A stretch of 64,000 nucleotides of DNA from Candidatus Nitrosoglobus terrae (GCF_002356115.1 NZ_AP014836.1:868001-932000); one strand, 5' to 3'. Counted from the first letter of the stretch, positions 44,720 to 55,627 are shown. Made by a program: numbers and translations. The notes: a model not told the origin generated them from the letters alone.

Positions 44720-47260
44720 ATGGATGCAATAGCCCAAGAAATTCTTCCGGTTAATATTGAAGATGAGATGAGGCAATCTTACCTTGATTATGCGATGAGC
44801 GTTATCGTAGGTAGAGCGTTACCCGATGCTCGTGATGGTTTAAAACCCGTGCATCGCCGGGTGCTGTACGCCATGGAGCAGTTAGGTAATGATTGGAATA
44901 AACCTTATAAGAAATCAGCCCGAGTTGTAGGGGATGTGATCGGTAAATATCATCCTCACGGTGATACTTCGGTTTATGATGCCATTGTACGTATGGCTCA
45001 GCCTTTTTCAATGCGCTATCCACTCGTAGATGGCCAGGGGAATTTCGGCTCTGTAGATGGAGATCCTCCTGCTGCAATGCGTTATACCGAGGTTCGGATG
45101 GCAAAAATTGCCCATGAACTGCTGGCTGATCTCCATAAAGAAACCGTTGATTTCATCCCTAATTATGATGAAGCCGAGCAGGAACCCGTTGTACTCCCAA
45201 CCCGAATTCCGAGCCTACTGGTAAATGGATCTTCGGGGATTGCGGTGGGTATGGCTACAAATATCCCACCTCATAATCTGGGTGAGGTACTGAGCGCTTG
45301 TATTGCTCTGATTGATAATCCCGCTTTGGAGGTGGATGCGTTAATAACCCATATCCCTGGGCCTGATTTTCCTACCGCTGGAATTATAATGGGTACTGAA
45401 GGTATTCAGGAGGCTTACCGTACTGGGCGAGGGCGAATTCTCCTGCGTGCCCGTACTCACATAGAGACTGATGATAGAAATGGCAAGGAAAGTATTGTTG
45501 TTACCGAGTTACCTTATACAGTTAATAAGGCTCGGCTACTAGAGAAAATTAGTGATCTTGTTAAGGAGAAAAAAATCGAAGGTATTGTGGGTCTTCGAGA
45601 CGAGTCAGATAAAGATGGTATGCGTATGGTGGTAGAGCTAAGGCGAGGTGAATTAGCAGAGGTAATATTAAATCACCTGTATTTTCATACCCAGCTGCAG
45701 ACCGTTTTTGGCATTAATATCGTAGCGTTAGTGGATAATCGACCCCAAATACTTAACCTGAAACAAGTTCTGGAGTCTTTTTTGCGGCACCGCCAAGAGG
45801 TTGTCACTCGACGTACTGAGTTTGAATTACGGAAAGCTAGAGAGCGAGCTCATATTTTAGAAGGGTTAGCGGTCGCTTTAATGAATATCGATCCAGTGAT
45901 TGCTTTGATTAAAGCCTCCTCAAGTCCAGCTGAAGCTCGAGATGCTCTGATGGCGCGTACTTGGCCATCAGATACTGTAATTAATATGCTACAGCGCGCA
46001 GGGGCTGACTCTTCTCGACCTGAAGATTTAGAAGCAAAATACGGATTACAAACAGCAGGTTACCAGTTATCTCCTAATCAAGCTCAAGCTATTCTTGATA
46101 TGCGCCTCCATCGTTTAACTGGCTTAGAGCAGAATAAGATTATTGATGAATATCAGCAGATTATAGATTTAATTTTATCGTTACTGGAGATTTTAACCTA
46201 TTTTGAGCGGTTGATGGTGGTTATTCGGGAAGAGTTAATAGAGATACAAGATCAATACAACAGCCCTCGCTGCACTGAAATTCAGAATAATCGTGTCGAT
46301 TTTTGCCTAGAGGATCTAGTCCAAGAAGAAAACGTGGTCGTTACTTTATCTCATACTGGCTACGTTAAAACTCAGGCCTTGGATACTTATCGTTCTCAGA
46401 AACGAGGCGGTAGAGGTAAATCAGCGACTACGATGAAGGAAGAGGATTTCATCGATAAGCTGTTTATTGCAAATACCCACGATACTCTGTTGTGTTTTTC
46501 AAGCCAAGGAAAGGTGTATTGGAAGAAAGTTTATGAGCTACCCCAGGGAGCGCGGATGGCTAGAGGTAAGCCTATTGTTAATCTTCTACCTTTGGAGGAG
46601 GGAGAACGGATAAATGCAATACTCTCTACCCGAGAATTTGAAGAGGGTAAATATGTTTTTATGGTGACTTCTTTGGGGGTAGTCAAAAAAACTTCTCTAG
46701 CAGAATTTTCTCGTCCACGCCCAAGTGGAATTATCGCGTTGGATTTATATGAAGGTGATCAGCTGGTAGATGTAGCGCTTACCGATGGTAAGCAGGAAAT
46801 TATGCTGTTTAGCTCAGGGGGTAAAGTAATTCATTTTTCAGAAAGAGATGTTCGGTCAGTGGGTCGCACTGCTCATGGGGTTAAGGGTATAGAGCTTTCA
46901 TCAGATCAGCGCGTAATTGCACTTATTATTGCTGAAAGTGGTGCTATTTTAACAGTCACTGAATTAGGTTACGGTAAGCGTACCTCGATTAATGAGTATC
47001 GCCTTCAAGGCCGTGGGGGACAAGGAATTATTGCTATTCGCACAACCTCACGAAATGGTCGGGTCATTGGTGCGGTACAAGTAGAAGAAGAGGATGACAT
47101 AGTACTGATTACTGATGGCGGGACGTTAATCCGCACTCCAGTACGTGATATTCCACTTATGGGGCGTAATACTCAAGGGGTTAAGCTCATTAATCTCTCA
47201 GGAGGTGAACGTTTGGTAGGTATTGATCGGATTGTTGAAGATGAAGAGGCTGCAGTATAG
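44720..47260 (+). CDS. gyrA: DNA gyrase subunit A
   Basis: DNA-cleaving subunit of gyrase. 846 residues, near the usual 840-880. Active-site Tyr122 in [10 protein letters not shown]. The quinolone-resistance region reads [13 protein letters not shown] with Thr83 and Asp87 (E. coli numbering). The C-terminal domain contains several beta-pinwheel repeats and the GyrA box QKRGGRG. The start is ATG. First gene of the long plus-strand run to ihfB. Confidence 0.98.
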   Translation: MDAIAQEILPVNIEDEMRQSYLDYAMSVIVGRALPDARDGLKPVHRRVLYAMEQLGNDWNKPYKKSARVVGDVIGKYHPHGDTSVYDAIVRMAQPFSMRYPLVDGQGNFGSVDGDPPAAMRYTEVRMAKIAHELLADLHKETVDFIPNYDEAEQEPVVLPTRIPSLLVNGSSGIAVGMATNIPPHNLGEVLSACIALIDNPALEVDALITHIPGPDFPTAGIIMGTEGIQEAYRTGRGRILLRARTHIETDDRNGKESIVVTELPYTVNKARLLEKISDLVKEKKIEGIVGLRDESDKDGMRMVVELRRGELAEVILNHLYFHTQLQTVFGINIVALVDNRPQILNLKQVLESFLRHRQEVVTRRTEFELRKARERAHILEGLAVALMNIDPVIALIKASSSPAEARDALMARTWPSDTVINMLQRAGADSSRPEDLEAKYGLQTAGYQLSPNQAQAILDMRLHRLTGLEQNKIIDEYQQIIDLILSLLEILTYFERLMVVIREELIEIQDQYNSPRCTEIQNNRVDFCLEDLVQEENVVVTLSHTGYVKTQALDTYRSQKRGGRGKSATTMKEEDFIDKLFIANTHDTLLCFSSQGKVYWKKVYELPQGARMARGKPIVNLLPLEEGERINAILSTREFEEGKYVFMVTSLGVVKKTSLAEFSRPRPSGIIALDLYEGDQLVDVALTDGKQEIMLFSSGGKVIHFSERDVRSVGRTAHGVKGIELSSDQRVIALIIAESGAILTVTELGYGKRTSINEYRLQGRGGQGIIAIRTTSRNGRVIGAVQVEEEDDIVLITDGGTLIRTPVRDIPLMGRNTQGVKLINLSGGERLVGIDRIVEDEEAAV

Positions 47261-47307
47261 AAATCTGGGTGTTATTAAAGAGTAAAGAGATCAAAGGAGG
47301 TAAAACT

Positions 47308-48390
47308 ATGGCACGTGTCTACAATTTTAGCCCTGGGCCAGCTATGTTGCCCGTTGAAGTGATGGAACAAGCTCGTGATGAAATGCTTGATTGGCGCGGT
47401 ACTGGGATGTCAGTCATGGAAATGTCTCACCGAGGTAAGCAATTTATGTCTATCGCTGAACAGGCTGAGGCAGATTTTCGAGAATTGCTGGCTATTTCTG
47501 ATGACTACAAAGTCTTATTTCTTCAAGGAGGTGCCGCTAGTCAATTTGCTATGGCTCCCATGAATTTACTTCGAGGAAAAAAAGAAGCGGATTATCTTTG
47601 TACAGGGCACTGGTCTAAGAAGGCGATTGATGAAGGGCGTAAATTCTGCAAAGTCAATGTAGTCGCTAGTACTGAAAAAACGGGATTTAAAACTATTCCA
47701 CCTCAACGGGATTGGAATCTAAACCCGCAGGCCGCTTATTTCCATTACACGCCTAATGAGACTATTGCTGGGGTGGAGTTTCATTGGATTCCAAAGATGG
47801 GAGAAATACCGCTTGTAGTAGATATGTCCTCTACCTTGTTATCGCGCCCAGTAGATGTTAGCTGCTTTGGTGCCATTTATGCCGGAGCGCAGAAAAATAT
47901 TGGTTGTGCGGGGTTAACTATTGTGATTGTACGCCGCGATCTGATGGGGCAAACCTTGGAAGGTACGCCCACCATGTTTAATTATCAGGTGCAGGCTGAT
48001 AATGACTCAATGTATAACACGCCGCCTACTTATGCTTGGTATATATCGGGCTTAGTTTTTAGCTGGCTGAAAAAAAAGGGAGGGCTTGCGGCTATGGCAC
48101 AAATAAATCGCACTAAGGCAGATACCCTTTATAATTTCATTGACAGCAGTAGTTTCTATCATAACCCAGTAGAGCCGGCTTCTCGTTCATGGATGAATAT
48201 ACCTTTTACCTTATCTGACCCTAGTTTAGATGAACGCTTCCTAGAACAGGCAAAAAAATCCAGCTTAACGAATCTTAAAGGACATCGATCGGTGGGTGGG
48301 ATGAGGGCTAGTATCTACAATGCAATGCCTCAGAAGGGGATTGATACTTTGGTAGAATTTATGAAGGAGTTTGAGCGTACCCAAGCATAA
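47308..48390 (+). CDS. serC: Phosphoserine aminotransferase
   Basis: Pyridoxal-phosphate enzyme of serine and pyridoxal phosphate synthesis. About 360 residues from ATG 47308, chosen for the strong AAAGGAGG just before it; a GTG at 47269 would add 13 residues. YNFSPGPAMLPVEV opens the protein, and AGAQKNIGCAGL holds the PLP lysine. Follows gyrA by 47 bases, a conserved gamma-proteobacterial neighbour. Confidence 0.97.
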   Translation: MARVYNFSPGPAMLPVEVMEQARDEMLDWRGTGMSVMEMSHRGKQFMSIAEQAEADFRELLAISDDYKVLFLQGGAASQFAMAPMNLLRGKKEADYLCTGHWSKKAIDEGRKFCKVNVVASTEKTGFKTIPPQRDWNLNPQAAYFHYTPNETIAGVEFHWIPKMGEIPLVVDMSSTLLSRPVDVSCFGAIYAGAQKNIGCAGLTIVIVRRDLMGQTLEGTPTMFNYQVQADNDSMYNTPPTYAWYISGLVFSWLKKKGGLAAMAQINRTKADTLYNFIDSSSFYHNPVEPASRSWMNIPFTLSDPSLDERFLEQAKKSSLTNLKGHRSVGGMRASIYNAMPQKGIDTLVEFMKEFERTQA

Positions 48391-48478
48391 AATAAAGCTG
48401 ATATTGAGGTAGGTACTAGCTGTTTGCTGAGTTAATCTTAATCGGGTCTATATCATTAAATGGGTGGTGGGTAACCAT

Positions 48479-49642
48479 ATGTATAAGATATTGACGTTAA
48501 ATAATATTTCTGTGAAGGGGCTGGATCGTTTACCACGAGATAAATACGAAGTGGCTTCTGAAACTCAAAATCCAGATGCCATTTTGGTACGATCTCAGAA
48601 TATGCATGAGATGGCTCTTCCAGCTACATTAAAGGCGGTAGGTCGGGCGGGAGCTGGAGTTAATAATATCCCTGTAACAAGTTTGAGTGAGCGGGGTGTA
48701 GTAGTGTTTAATACCCCAGGTGCAAACGCTAATGCGGTCAAAGAGCTCGTATTGGTTAGCTTATTTCTGGCGGCTCGTAACATCTGCCAGGCTTGGAGTG
48801 CTGCCTCTAATTTAATAGGAACTGATGATGAGATTCATCGAGAAGTTGAGGCAAAGAAAAAACACTTTGTTGGCATTGAGCTTCCGGGAAAAGTGCTAGG
48901 GGTTGTTGGTTTGGGCGCTATTGGAGTGCAGGTAGCTAATGCCGCACTAGCATTGGGTATGCGAGTCATTGGATATGATCCACAAATTACTGTAAAACGA
49001 GCTTGGGCCTTATCTGCGGAGGTTGAGCAGGCTAGTAGTCTAGATCACTTGCTATCTCAGGTTGATTTTTTATCTTTACATGTCCCTCTGGTGGATGCCA
49101 CTCGAAAGTTAATTAATCAGGAAAAAATAAAGATTATGAAGCTAGGGATGAGGCTTCTTAATTTTTCCCGGGCTGAAATTGTCGATGAAGATGCAGTTAT
49201 TAATGCAATAAAAGAAGGTAAAATTGCCGCCTATATTTGTGATTTTCCTAGTAACCGATTGAAAGGGCATCCGCAAGTAATTGCGCTACCTCACATTGGG
49301 GCTTCTACCAATGAGGCTGAGGAAAATTGCGCTGTGATGGTGGCCGATCAGATTCGGGAGTTCCTACAAGACGGGAATATTAGAAATTCGGTAAATTTCC
49401 CAGATGTAATGCTGCCTCGCACAGAAGGTTGGCGGATCGCCATTGTTAATGCCAATGTTCCTACTATGGTTGCTAAAATTTCTACCCATCTAGCTGAAGA
49501 GGGGTTAAATATTATTGATATGCTTAATAGATCTCGAGGTGATCTAGCCTATACCCTAGTAGATGTGGATGGTACTGCTTCGGAGCGTTTAATTACTGAG
49601 ATTAAAAATATCCATGGAGTCCTCTCTGTACGGATGCTATGA
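48479..49642 (+). CDS. serA: D-3-phosphoglycerate dehydrogenase with ACT domain
   Basis: First step of serine synthesis. About 388 residues from ATG 48479. The NAD-binding motif is VLGVVGLGAIGVQVANAAL, with VGRAGAGVNNIP in the substrate domain, LPHIGASTNEAEENCA with the catalytic His, and a C-terminal ACT domain (VPTMVAKISTHLAEEGLNII) that should bind serine for feedback. The start is next to a GGTGGTGGGTAA stretch. It sits between serC and pheA, so serA, serC and the aromatic genes are on one strand. Confidence 0.96.
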   Translation: MYKILTLNNISVKGLDRLPRDKYEVASETQNPDAILVRSQNMHEMALPATLKAVGRAGAGVNNIPVTSLSERGVVVFNTPGANANAVKELVLVSLFLAARNICQAWSAASNLIGTDDEIHREVEAKKKHFVGIELPGKVLGVVGLGAIGVQVANAALALGMRVIGYDPQITVKRAWALSAEVEQASSLDHLLSQVDFLSLHVPLVDATRKLINQEKIKIMKLGMRLLNFSRAEIVDEDAVINAIKEGKIAAYICDFPSNRLKGHPQVIALPHIGASTNEAEENCAVMVADQIREFLQDGNIRNSVNFPDVMLPRTEGWRIAIVNANVPTMVAKISTHLAEEGLNIIDMLNRSRGDLAYTLVDVDGTASERLITEIKNIHGVLSVRML

Positions 49643-49700
49643 CCGGTAGGCGTGGTATATAAGTAGGATCTATTTCTAAGGAATCTGTTATCAGTTTTAT

Positions 49701-50798
49701 ATGCCGATAATTGACAGTAACCAGCAACTACAACATGTTCGTGCGCGTATAGATATTTTAGATGAACAGATTCAGCAATTGATTAATGAACGTGCTGGGC
49801 TTGCTTGTGAAATAGCGCAGATAAAGCAGGCACTTGGTTTAGGAGAGAGTTACTTTCGTCCAGAGCGCGAAGCTGAGGTTTTGCGGCGTGTTCTTGCCCG
49901 TAATCATGGACCGATTAGCGGGCAAGAAATGGCACGCTTGTTTCGGGAAATTATGTCAGCTTGTCTAGCATTAGAGGCACCTTTGACCGTGGCCTATTTG
50001 GGGCCGGAAGGAACATTTACTGAGGATGCTACGCTTAAGCACTTTGGTCGTTCGGTTAAAACGCGGTCAGTGATTACAATTAGTGAGATTTTTCGTGAGG
50101 TGGAAGCGGATATTGCTGATTATGGGGTAGTTCCGGTGGAAAATTCTACAGAGGGTGCAGTTACCTCTACGTTAGATCAATTTTTAATTTCTCCATTGCA
50201 AATTTGTGGCGAGGTTGAGCTGCGTATTCATCATCATCTTTTAAGTAAAAATGAGATGATTTCTGAGATAAAGCGCTTATATGCGCATCAGCAAACCTTA
50301 GCTCAGTGCCAAGGGTGGTTAAATACTCACATGTTAGGATGTGAGCATATTGCGGTGAGTAGCAACGCAGAAGCGGCACGTCGAGTCAGAAATGAACTTG
50401 ATGGTTGTGCGGCAATCGCCAGTAGCCGCGCTCAGGAGATTTATGGGCTTCAGCTTTTAGCTGCTAATATTGAAGATGAACCTAGAAATACTACTCGGTT
50501 TTTAGTTATTGGTTCTCAATCTGTTGTTTCAAGCGGAAACGATAAAACTTCATTGCTGATCTCAGGGCCTAACCGCCCGGGTTTGCTATACAATCTATTA
50601 CGTCCTTTAGTAGATAACGGTATTAGTATGACTCGATTAGAGTCCCGTCCCTCACGGCGTGGACTCTGGGAGTATGTGTTTTTTATTGATATCGAAGGGC
50701 ATCAGAATGATTCTAAAGTAGCTATTGCCCTTGCTGCCCTTAAAGAACAAGCTTCCTTTCTCAAGCTATTAGGCTCCTATCCGCGAGCTGTCATATAA
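49701..50798 (+). CDS. pheA: Bifunctional chorismate mutase/prephenate dehydratase (P-protein)
   Basis: 365 residues: an N-terminal AroQ-type chorismate mutase (RARIDILDEQIQQLINERAG, 15-34), a prephenate dehydratase domain (AYLGPEGTFTEDATLKHFG; PVENSTEGAVTSTLD; NTTRFLVIG), and a C-terminal ACT domain with ESRPSRRGLWEYVFFID, the phenylalanine-binding site. The start is ATG; hisC follows by 20 bases. Confidence 0.97.
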   Translation: MPIIDSNQQLQHVRARIDILDEQIQQLINERAGLACEIAQIKQALGLGESYFRPEREAEVLRRVLARNHGPISGQEMARLFREIMSACLALEAPLTVAYLGPEGTFTEDATLKHFGRSVKTRSVITISEIFREVEADIADYGVVPVENSTEGAVTSTLDQFLISPLQICGEVELRIHHHLLSKNEMISEIKRLYAHQQTLAQCQGWLNTHMLGCEHIAVSSNAEAARRVRNELDGCAAIASSRAQEIYGLQLLAANIEDEPRNTTRFLVIGSQSVVSSGNDKTSLLISGPNRPGLLYNLLRPLVDNGISMTRLESRPSRRGLWEYVFFIDIEGHQNDSKVAIALAALKEQASFLKLLGSYPRAVI

Positions 50799-50818
50799 AC
50801 TTTAAAGGTATAAAGTTA

Positions 50819-51931
50819 GTGGCTAAAAATTTATTTTATCCGCTTGCGTTGGCGGGGGTACGCGAGTTAGCGCCTTATCAGCCGGGTAAGCCTATTGAAG
50901 AATTAGAGCGGGAGTATGGAGTAGAAAATGCGATTAAACTTGCTTCTAACGAAAATCCTTTGGGGGCAAGCCCTCTGGTAACGGAGGCGGCGTATAGAGC
51001 ACTTAAGGATATTTCCCGTTATCCTGATGGGAGCGGGTATGCACTGAAAGCTGCCCTTTCTTCCTATCTTGGTATATCAGCAGATCAGATTACCCTGGGT
51101 AATGGATCTAGCGATCTCTTAGAATTTGTTGCCCGAGTTTTCGTTTCCCATGAGCACGAAGTTGTTTATTCCCAGTACTGCTTTGCCATGTATCCTTTAT
51201 TTACCAAAATTTTAGGAGCCCAGGGTCAGGTTGTGCCTGCAAAAAACTTTGGTCATGATTTAGAAGCTATGGCTAGGGCAATTAATAAGCAGACGCGATT
51301 GGTATATATCGCTAATCCTAATAATCCAACCGGAACTTGGTTATCTGCTGATGAATTAGAAGCTTTCTTAAGCCATATTCCAACCCATGTTTTAGTTGTG
51401 TTGGATGAAGCTTATTATGAGTATGTAGGTAATCATATTAATTACCCTAACTCATTGGCTTGGCTAAAAATTTATCCTAATCTAATCATTACACGCACTT
51501 TCTCTAAGGCTTATGGTTTAGCAAGTTTACGCGTTGGCTATGGATTATCTCATCGGGATTTAGCGGACTTGATGAATAGGGTTCGTCCACCGTTCAATGT
51601 GAATAGTTTGGCTTTGGTAGCAGCCACTGTAGCACTACAGGATCAGGATCATATTCAACGTAGCCAGATAATAAACCGTGACGGAATGGCTCAGTTAGCG
51701 TTAGCCTTTACTACCATGAACTTAGACTATATTCCTTCAGCGGGTAATTTCGTAGCCGTTGATGTGGGAGAAGGTGGAAAAGTATATGAAGCCTTACTGC
51801 GGCACGGCATTATCGTTAGACCTATGGTGAGTTATGATTTACCAAGGCATTTACGGGTAACTGTGGGGCAAAAAGATGAAAATACCCGGTTTATTCAGGC
51901 CTTAGCAGCAGTGCTTGAGGAGTTAAGGTGA
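50819..51931 (+). CDS. hisC: Histidinol-phosphate aminotransferase (HisC2 type)
   Basis: PLP transaminase, 370 residues. LASNENPLGASP opens the core, with IANPNNPTGTWLS, VLDEAYYEYV and the PLP lysine in TRTFSKAYGLASLRVGYG. In this position between pheA and tyrA, HisC2-type enzymes may also act in aromatic amino acid transamination (context inference). Start GTG; the stop TGA overlaps the tyrA start. Confidence 0.94.
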   Translation: MAKNLFYPLALAGVRELAPYQPGKPIEELEREYGVENAIKLASNENPLGASPLVTEAAYRALKDISRYPDGSGYALKAALSSYLGISADQITLGNGSSDLLEFVARVFVSHEHEVVYSQYCFAMYPLFTKILGAQGQVVPAKNFGHDLEAMARAINKQTRLVYIANPNNPTGTWLSADELEAFLSHIPTHVLVVLDEAYYEYVGNHINYPNSLAWLKIYPNLIITRTFSKAYGLASLRVGYGLSHRDLADLMNRVRPPFNVNSLALVAATVALQDQDHIQRSQIINRDGMAQLALAFTTMNLDYIPSAGNFVAVDVGEGGKVYEALLRHGIIVRPMVSYDLPRHLRVTVGQKDENTRFIQALAAVLEELR

Positions 51932-52788
51932 TTCGCCGCCTTTGTATTCTTGGTATAGGGTTGATTGGAGGCTCTTTGGCACTGGCGCTTAAACAATCAG
52001 GAGGGGTAGGTGAGATTGTAGGCTATGAGCAAGATTCAGTTCGTAGGAGTAAAGCGCTTGCTTTAGGTATTGTTGATCGTATTGAGTCTAGCCTTGAAGA
52101 AGCATTAAAAGATGCAGATGTAGTCGTACTAGCTGTCCCCTTAAGTGCAATGGAGGTATTGTTTCAGGAAATGGCCTCTAGCTTGAAGTTAGGGACGGTA
52201 GTCACCGATGTGGGCAGTGTCAAAGATAGTGTTGTTACTGCTGCTCGTGCTAGGCTAGGGGATAATATTACCTATTTTGTACCTGGGCATCCCATTGCAG
52301 GTGCAGAAAAAAACGGCCCTGAGGCAGCAACTGCCGATTTGTTTTTTCTCCATAAAGTTATTCTTACCCCCTTATCAGAAAATTGTGCCAGCGCAGTAAA
52401 AGTAGTAAGGGCTATGTGGCGCCAGGTGGGTGCCGAAGTAATAGAAACCAGTGCTTCCTACCACGATAAAATGCTGGCAGGTACTAGCCATCTTCCCCAT
52501 GTGCTTGCATATGCATTAGTAGATTTATTAACTAATCTTGGAGAAACACAGGAGATTTTTCAATTTGCTGCAGGAGGATTTCGGGATTTCTCTCGTACTG
52601 CTTCTAGCGATCCTATTGTGTGGAGGGATATTTGTTTGGCTAATCGAGAACCTTTACTAGATTTACTTGAACAATTTAGAGCTGAGCTTCATAGAATAAG
52701 CGAGGCCATTTTATATAGCGATGAAGCAAAGCTTGTGGAGATATTCACTCGAGCTAAAGCTGCGCGAGATGCGCATTATAAGGTATAA
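51928..52788 (+). CDS. tyrA: Prephenate dehydrogenase
   Basis: NAD-dependent step towards tyrosine. 286 residues with ILGIGLIGGSLALALKQS at the N-terminus, VVLAVPLSAM, DVGSVKDSV and PGHPIAGAEKNGP, then HDKMLAGTSHLPHVLAYAL. GTG start overlaps the hisC stop (GTGA). No chorismate mutase fusion. Confidence 0.96.
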   Translation: MIRRLCILGIGLIGGSLALALKQSGGVGEIVGYEQDSVRRSKALALGIVDRIESSLEEALKDADVVVLAVPLSAMEVLFQEMASSLKLGTVVTDVGSVKDSVVTAARARLGDNITYFVPGHPIAGAEKNGPEAATADLFFLHKVILTPLSENCASAVKVVRAMWRQVGAEVIETSASYHDKMLAGTSHLPHVLAYALVDLLTNLGETQEIFQFAAGGFRDFSRTASSDPIVWRDICLANREPLLDLLEQFRAELHRISEAILYSDEAKLVEIFTRAKAARDAHYKV

Positions 52789-52808
52789 AGATAATATATG
52801 GTGTCTAC

Positions 52809-54137
52809 GTGTATACTGAGATATTAAGCAGCCCCGCTACTTTTGTAATTGAGCCAAGGGGCTTTCTTACCGGTCAATTACGAGTTCCTGGAGATAAATC
52901 CATTTCTCATCGAGCAATTATGCTCGGGGCTTTAGCAGAAGGAATTACTTACATTAAAGGTTTTTTAGAGGGAGAAGATACCCTAGCAACCTTAGAGGCA
53001 TTTCGAATGCTGGGAGTAACGATCCAAGGCCCCGAAAAAGGGGGCGATATCAGGATACATGGAGTAGGTTTGCAAGGCTTACAGGCACCAAGGGTACCTA
53101 TTTACCTAGGAAATTCTGGAACCTCCATGAGGTTGCTCGCGGGTCTTTTTGCAGGTCAAGCCTTTAATGTTGAACTTGTAGGGGATACGTCTCTTTCTCG
53201 TCGTCCTATGAGGCGAGTTTGTGATCCGTTGACTCAGATGGGTGCTTTTATTGAAACCACGTATCAGGGTACACCTCCTTTATTTATTCATGGTGGCCGG
53301 TTCCTCCATGGTATGGAATATATTATGCCGATAGCCAGCGCCCAAGTTAAGTCTAGCTTACTGCTGGCAGGTCTTTATGCTACTGGAGAGACTCGAATAA
53401 TAGAATCTACACCGACTCGAGATCATACTGAGCGGATGTTAATTGGCTTTGGTTATCCAATAGAACAGAGCGGAGCTAGCATTAGTGTACAGGGAGGGGG
53501 TAAATTATATGGTACTGCGATCGAGGTGCCCGCGGATATTTCTTCAGCAGCCTTTTTTATAGTAGGTGCCCTCATTAGCACAGGTTCAGATATTTTGTTG
53601 GAGCATGTGGGTATAAACCCAACTCGTACTGGAGTGATTGATATTCTTCGGCGTATGGGAGCAGAAATTGAGGTAGAAGAATCGGGAATTGTTGGTGGTG
53701 AGCCAGTGGCGGCAATACGGGTTAAGGCCAGCAAGCTATATGGGATTGAAATTCCTAAGGAGCTGGTTTCACTTGCAATTGATGAATTTCCAGCTATTTT
53801 TATTGCTGCAGCTTGCGCTGAAGGTCAGACTACGCTAACTGGAGCTGAGGAGCTACGAATCAAGGAAAGTGATCGTATCCAAGTAATGGCTGATGGTTTA
53901 CAAGCTTTGGGTATTTCAGTAAAACCTACTCCGGATGGAATTATAATTCAAGGAGGCCAGCTACAGGGAGGGGAAGTAAATAGCCACGGTGATCACCGAT
54001 GCGCTATGGCTTTTGCTATAGCAGGATTGGCGGCTAAAAATACTATTATTGTTCATGATTGTGCTAACGTTGCGACTTCTTTCCCCGGGTTTATCGGGCT
54101 GGCTTCAGCTGCTGGTTTAGCAATTAACCATGCTTGA
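52809..54137 (+). CDS. aroA: EPSP synthase (3-phosphoshikimate 1-carboxyvinyltransferase)
   Basis: 442 residues. RVPGDKSISHRAIMLGALA binds the substrate; LGNSGTSMRLLAGL, TRDHTERML, and ELRIKESDRIQVMADGLQALG are further signatures. Start GTG. In some relatives tyrA and aroA are fused; here they are separate with 20 bases between. Confidence 0.97.
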   Translation: MYTEILSSPATFVIEPRGFLTGQLRVPGDKSISHRAIMLGALAEGITYIKGFLEGEDTLATLEAFRMLGVTIQGPEKGGDIRIHGVGLQGLQAPRVPIYLGNSGTSMRLLAGLFAGQAFNVELVGDTSLSRRPMRRVCDPLTQMGAFIETTYQGTPPLFIHGGRFLHGMEYIMPIASAQVKSSLLLAGLYATGETRIIESTPTRDHTERMLIGFGYPIEQSGASISVQGGGKLYGTAIEVPADISSAAFFIVGALISTGSDILLEHVGINPTRTGVIDILRRMGAEIEVEESGIVGGEPVAAIRVKASKLYGIEIPKELVSLAIDEFPAIFIAAACAEGQTTLTGAEELRIKESDRIQVMADGLQALGISVKPTPDGIIIQGGQLQGGEVNSHGDHRCAMAFAIAGLAAKNTIIVHDCANVATSFPGFIGLASAAGLAINHA

Positions 54138-54199
54138 ATATATCATCTCTATCTACTATATAAAATATAATACTATTAGGTATTTAATAAATAATTTTT

Positions 54200-54880
54200 A
54201 TGTCACGTTATAAGTTAATAGTTTTTGATTGGGATGGGACTTTAATGGATTCTGAAGCTCGTATCGTGACTAGCATGAGCGCTGCAATTGATGATCTTAA
54301 TCTTCCGTATCGCCAAGATAAAGAGTTACGTAATGTAATTGGTTTAGGTTTAAAAGAAGCATTACATACGCTTTATCCTGATGGTGATATTTCAACACAA
54401 GCTGCCTTAGCTGAACGCTATCGGCACTATTATTTAAATGCTAATTCTATCCCTAGTCAGCTTTTTGCTGGGGTGAAGGTTTTATTAGCCAAATTATATG
54501 AGTATGGTTATTTAATGGCTATTGCCACAGGCAAAGGACGTGCTGGTTTAGATCAAGCGCTACTAGAAATTAATATCGCTCATTATTTTTGTGTTAGCCG
54601 TTGTGCGGATGAATCAACATCAAAACCTAGCCCCAGAATGTTACTGGAGATTATGGAAAAAACTCAGATAGCTGCTGAAGATACACTCATGGTTGGCGAT
54701 ACTGAGTATGATATGTTAATGGCTAAATATGCTGGAACTGATGCTTTAGCTGTAAGTTATGGGGTTCATGAGAAAGCACGCCTACAATGCTATAGCCCAG
54801 TGGGCTGCGTTGATTCAATTGCAGCATTGCAAGATTGGTTATTGGGAATAAATGTGAGTAGGCAAGCAGTAATCAATTAA
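54200..54880 (+). CDS. HAD family hydrolase, phosphoglycolate phosphatase-like
   Basis: 226 residues. Catalytic FDWDGTLMDSEARI near residues 9-22, motif II around AIATGKGRAGLDQAL, motif III Lys in STSKPSPRMLLEIM, and motif IV MVGDTEYDMLMAKYAG. A small helical cap lies after motif I. Substrate unknown; Gph or pyrophosphatase types are possible. It lies between aroA and cmk, an insertion in an otherwise conserved gene order. Confidence 0.9.
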   Translation: MSRYKLIVFDWDGTLMDSEARIVTSMSAAIDDLNLPYRQDKELRNVIGLGLKEALHTLYPDGDISTQAALAERYRHYYLNANSIPSQLFAGVKVLLAKLYEYGYLMAIATGKGRAGLDQALLEINIAHYFCVSRCADESTSKPSPRMLLEIMEKTQIAAEDTLMVGDTEYDMLMAKYAGTDALAVSYGVHEKARLQCYSPVGCVDSIAALQDWLLGINVSRQAVIN

Positions 54881-54898
54881 TCTAGTCTAAGGAAATAT

Positions 54899-55627
54899 AT
54901 GCAAGAAAGTGATAAAGCCCCTGTCATTACAGTAGATGGGCCTAGCGGATCAGGCAAAGGAACTTTAGCACAGCTGCTCGCTCAGCACCTTGGATGGCAC
55001 TATCTAGATAGTGGTGCCTTGTATCGAGTCTTAGCTTTAGCTGCTAATCATCAGGGTATTACACTTAGTAATCAGGAAGATTTAGGATCTTTGGTTCAAA
55101 ATTTGGATGTTCAGTTTGCTTCTGATTCGGCAAGGGCATTAATAAGAGTATTTTTAGATGGGGTAGATGTAAGTGATATTATTCGTAGCGAAGACTGTGG
55201 CAATATAGCCTCAAAAATTGCTGTTTTACCTAAGATTCGAGAGATTTTGCTGGTATGGCAGCGAGACTTTCATAAAGCTCCAGGATTAGTTACAGATGGT
55301 CGGGATATGGGAACAGTTGTTTTTCCTGAAGCAGTTTTGAAAATTTTTCTTACAGCCAATTCCCAAGAGCGAGCAAAAAGGCGCTATAAGCAATTAAAAG
55401 AAAAAGGTATAGAAGCTAATTTATGTTTACTTGAGAGAGAAATTGCTGAGCGAGATGAGCGCGACTATAAGCGCGATAATGCCCCCCTTAAGCAAGCTAA
55501 TGATGCTATAATATTAGACTCAACAAAGCTTGCTATTGAAGATATATTCCAGCAGGTATTGTTGTGGTTACCTGATAAATTGCAGGTATATAAAGGGCAG
55601 CCCAAGGCATTTAATACTGAGGGCTAA
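54899..55627 (+). CDS. cmk: Cytidylate kinase
   Basis: Phosphorylates CMP and dCMP. 242 residues with ITVDGPSGSGKGTLAQLLA at 10-28, WHYLDSGALYRVLAL, and TDGRDMGTVVFPEA. AAGGAA lies just before the ATG. Precedes rpsA as usual. Confidence 0.97.
   Translation: MQESDKAPVITVDGPSGSGKGTLAQLLAQHLGWHYLDSGALYRVLALAANHQGITLSNQEDLGSLVQNLDVQFASDSARALIRVFLDGVDVSDIIRSEDCGNIASKIAVLPKIREILLVWQRDFHKAPGLVTDGRDMGTVVFPEAVLKIFLTANSQERAKRRYKQLKEKGIEANLCLLEREIAERDERDYKRDNAPLKQANDAIILDSTKLAIEDIFQQVLLWLPDKLQVYKGQPKAFNTEG

Noticed and set aside
44960-44985. Thr83 in the GyrA quinolone region as a resistance mutation
   Set aside because: Thr at this position is a normal wild-type residue in several gammaproteobacteria; it is not evidence of resistance.
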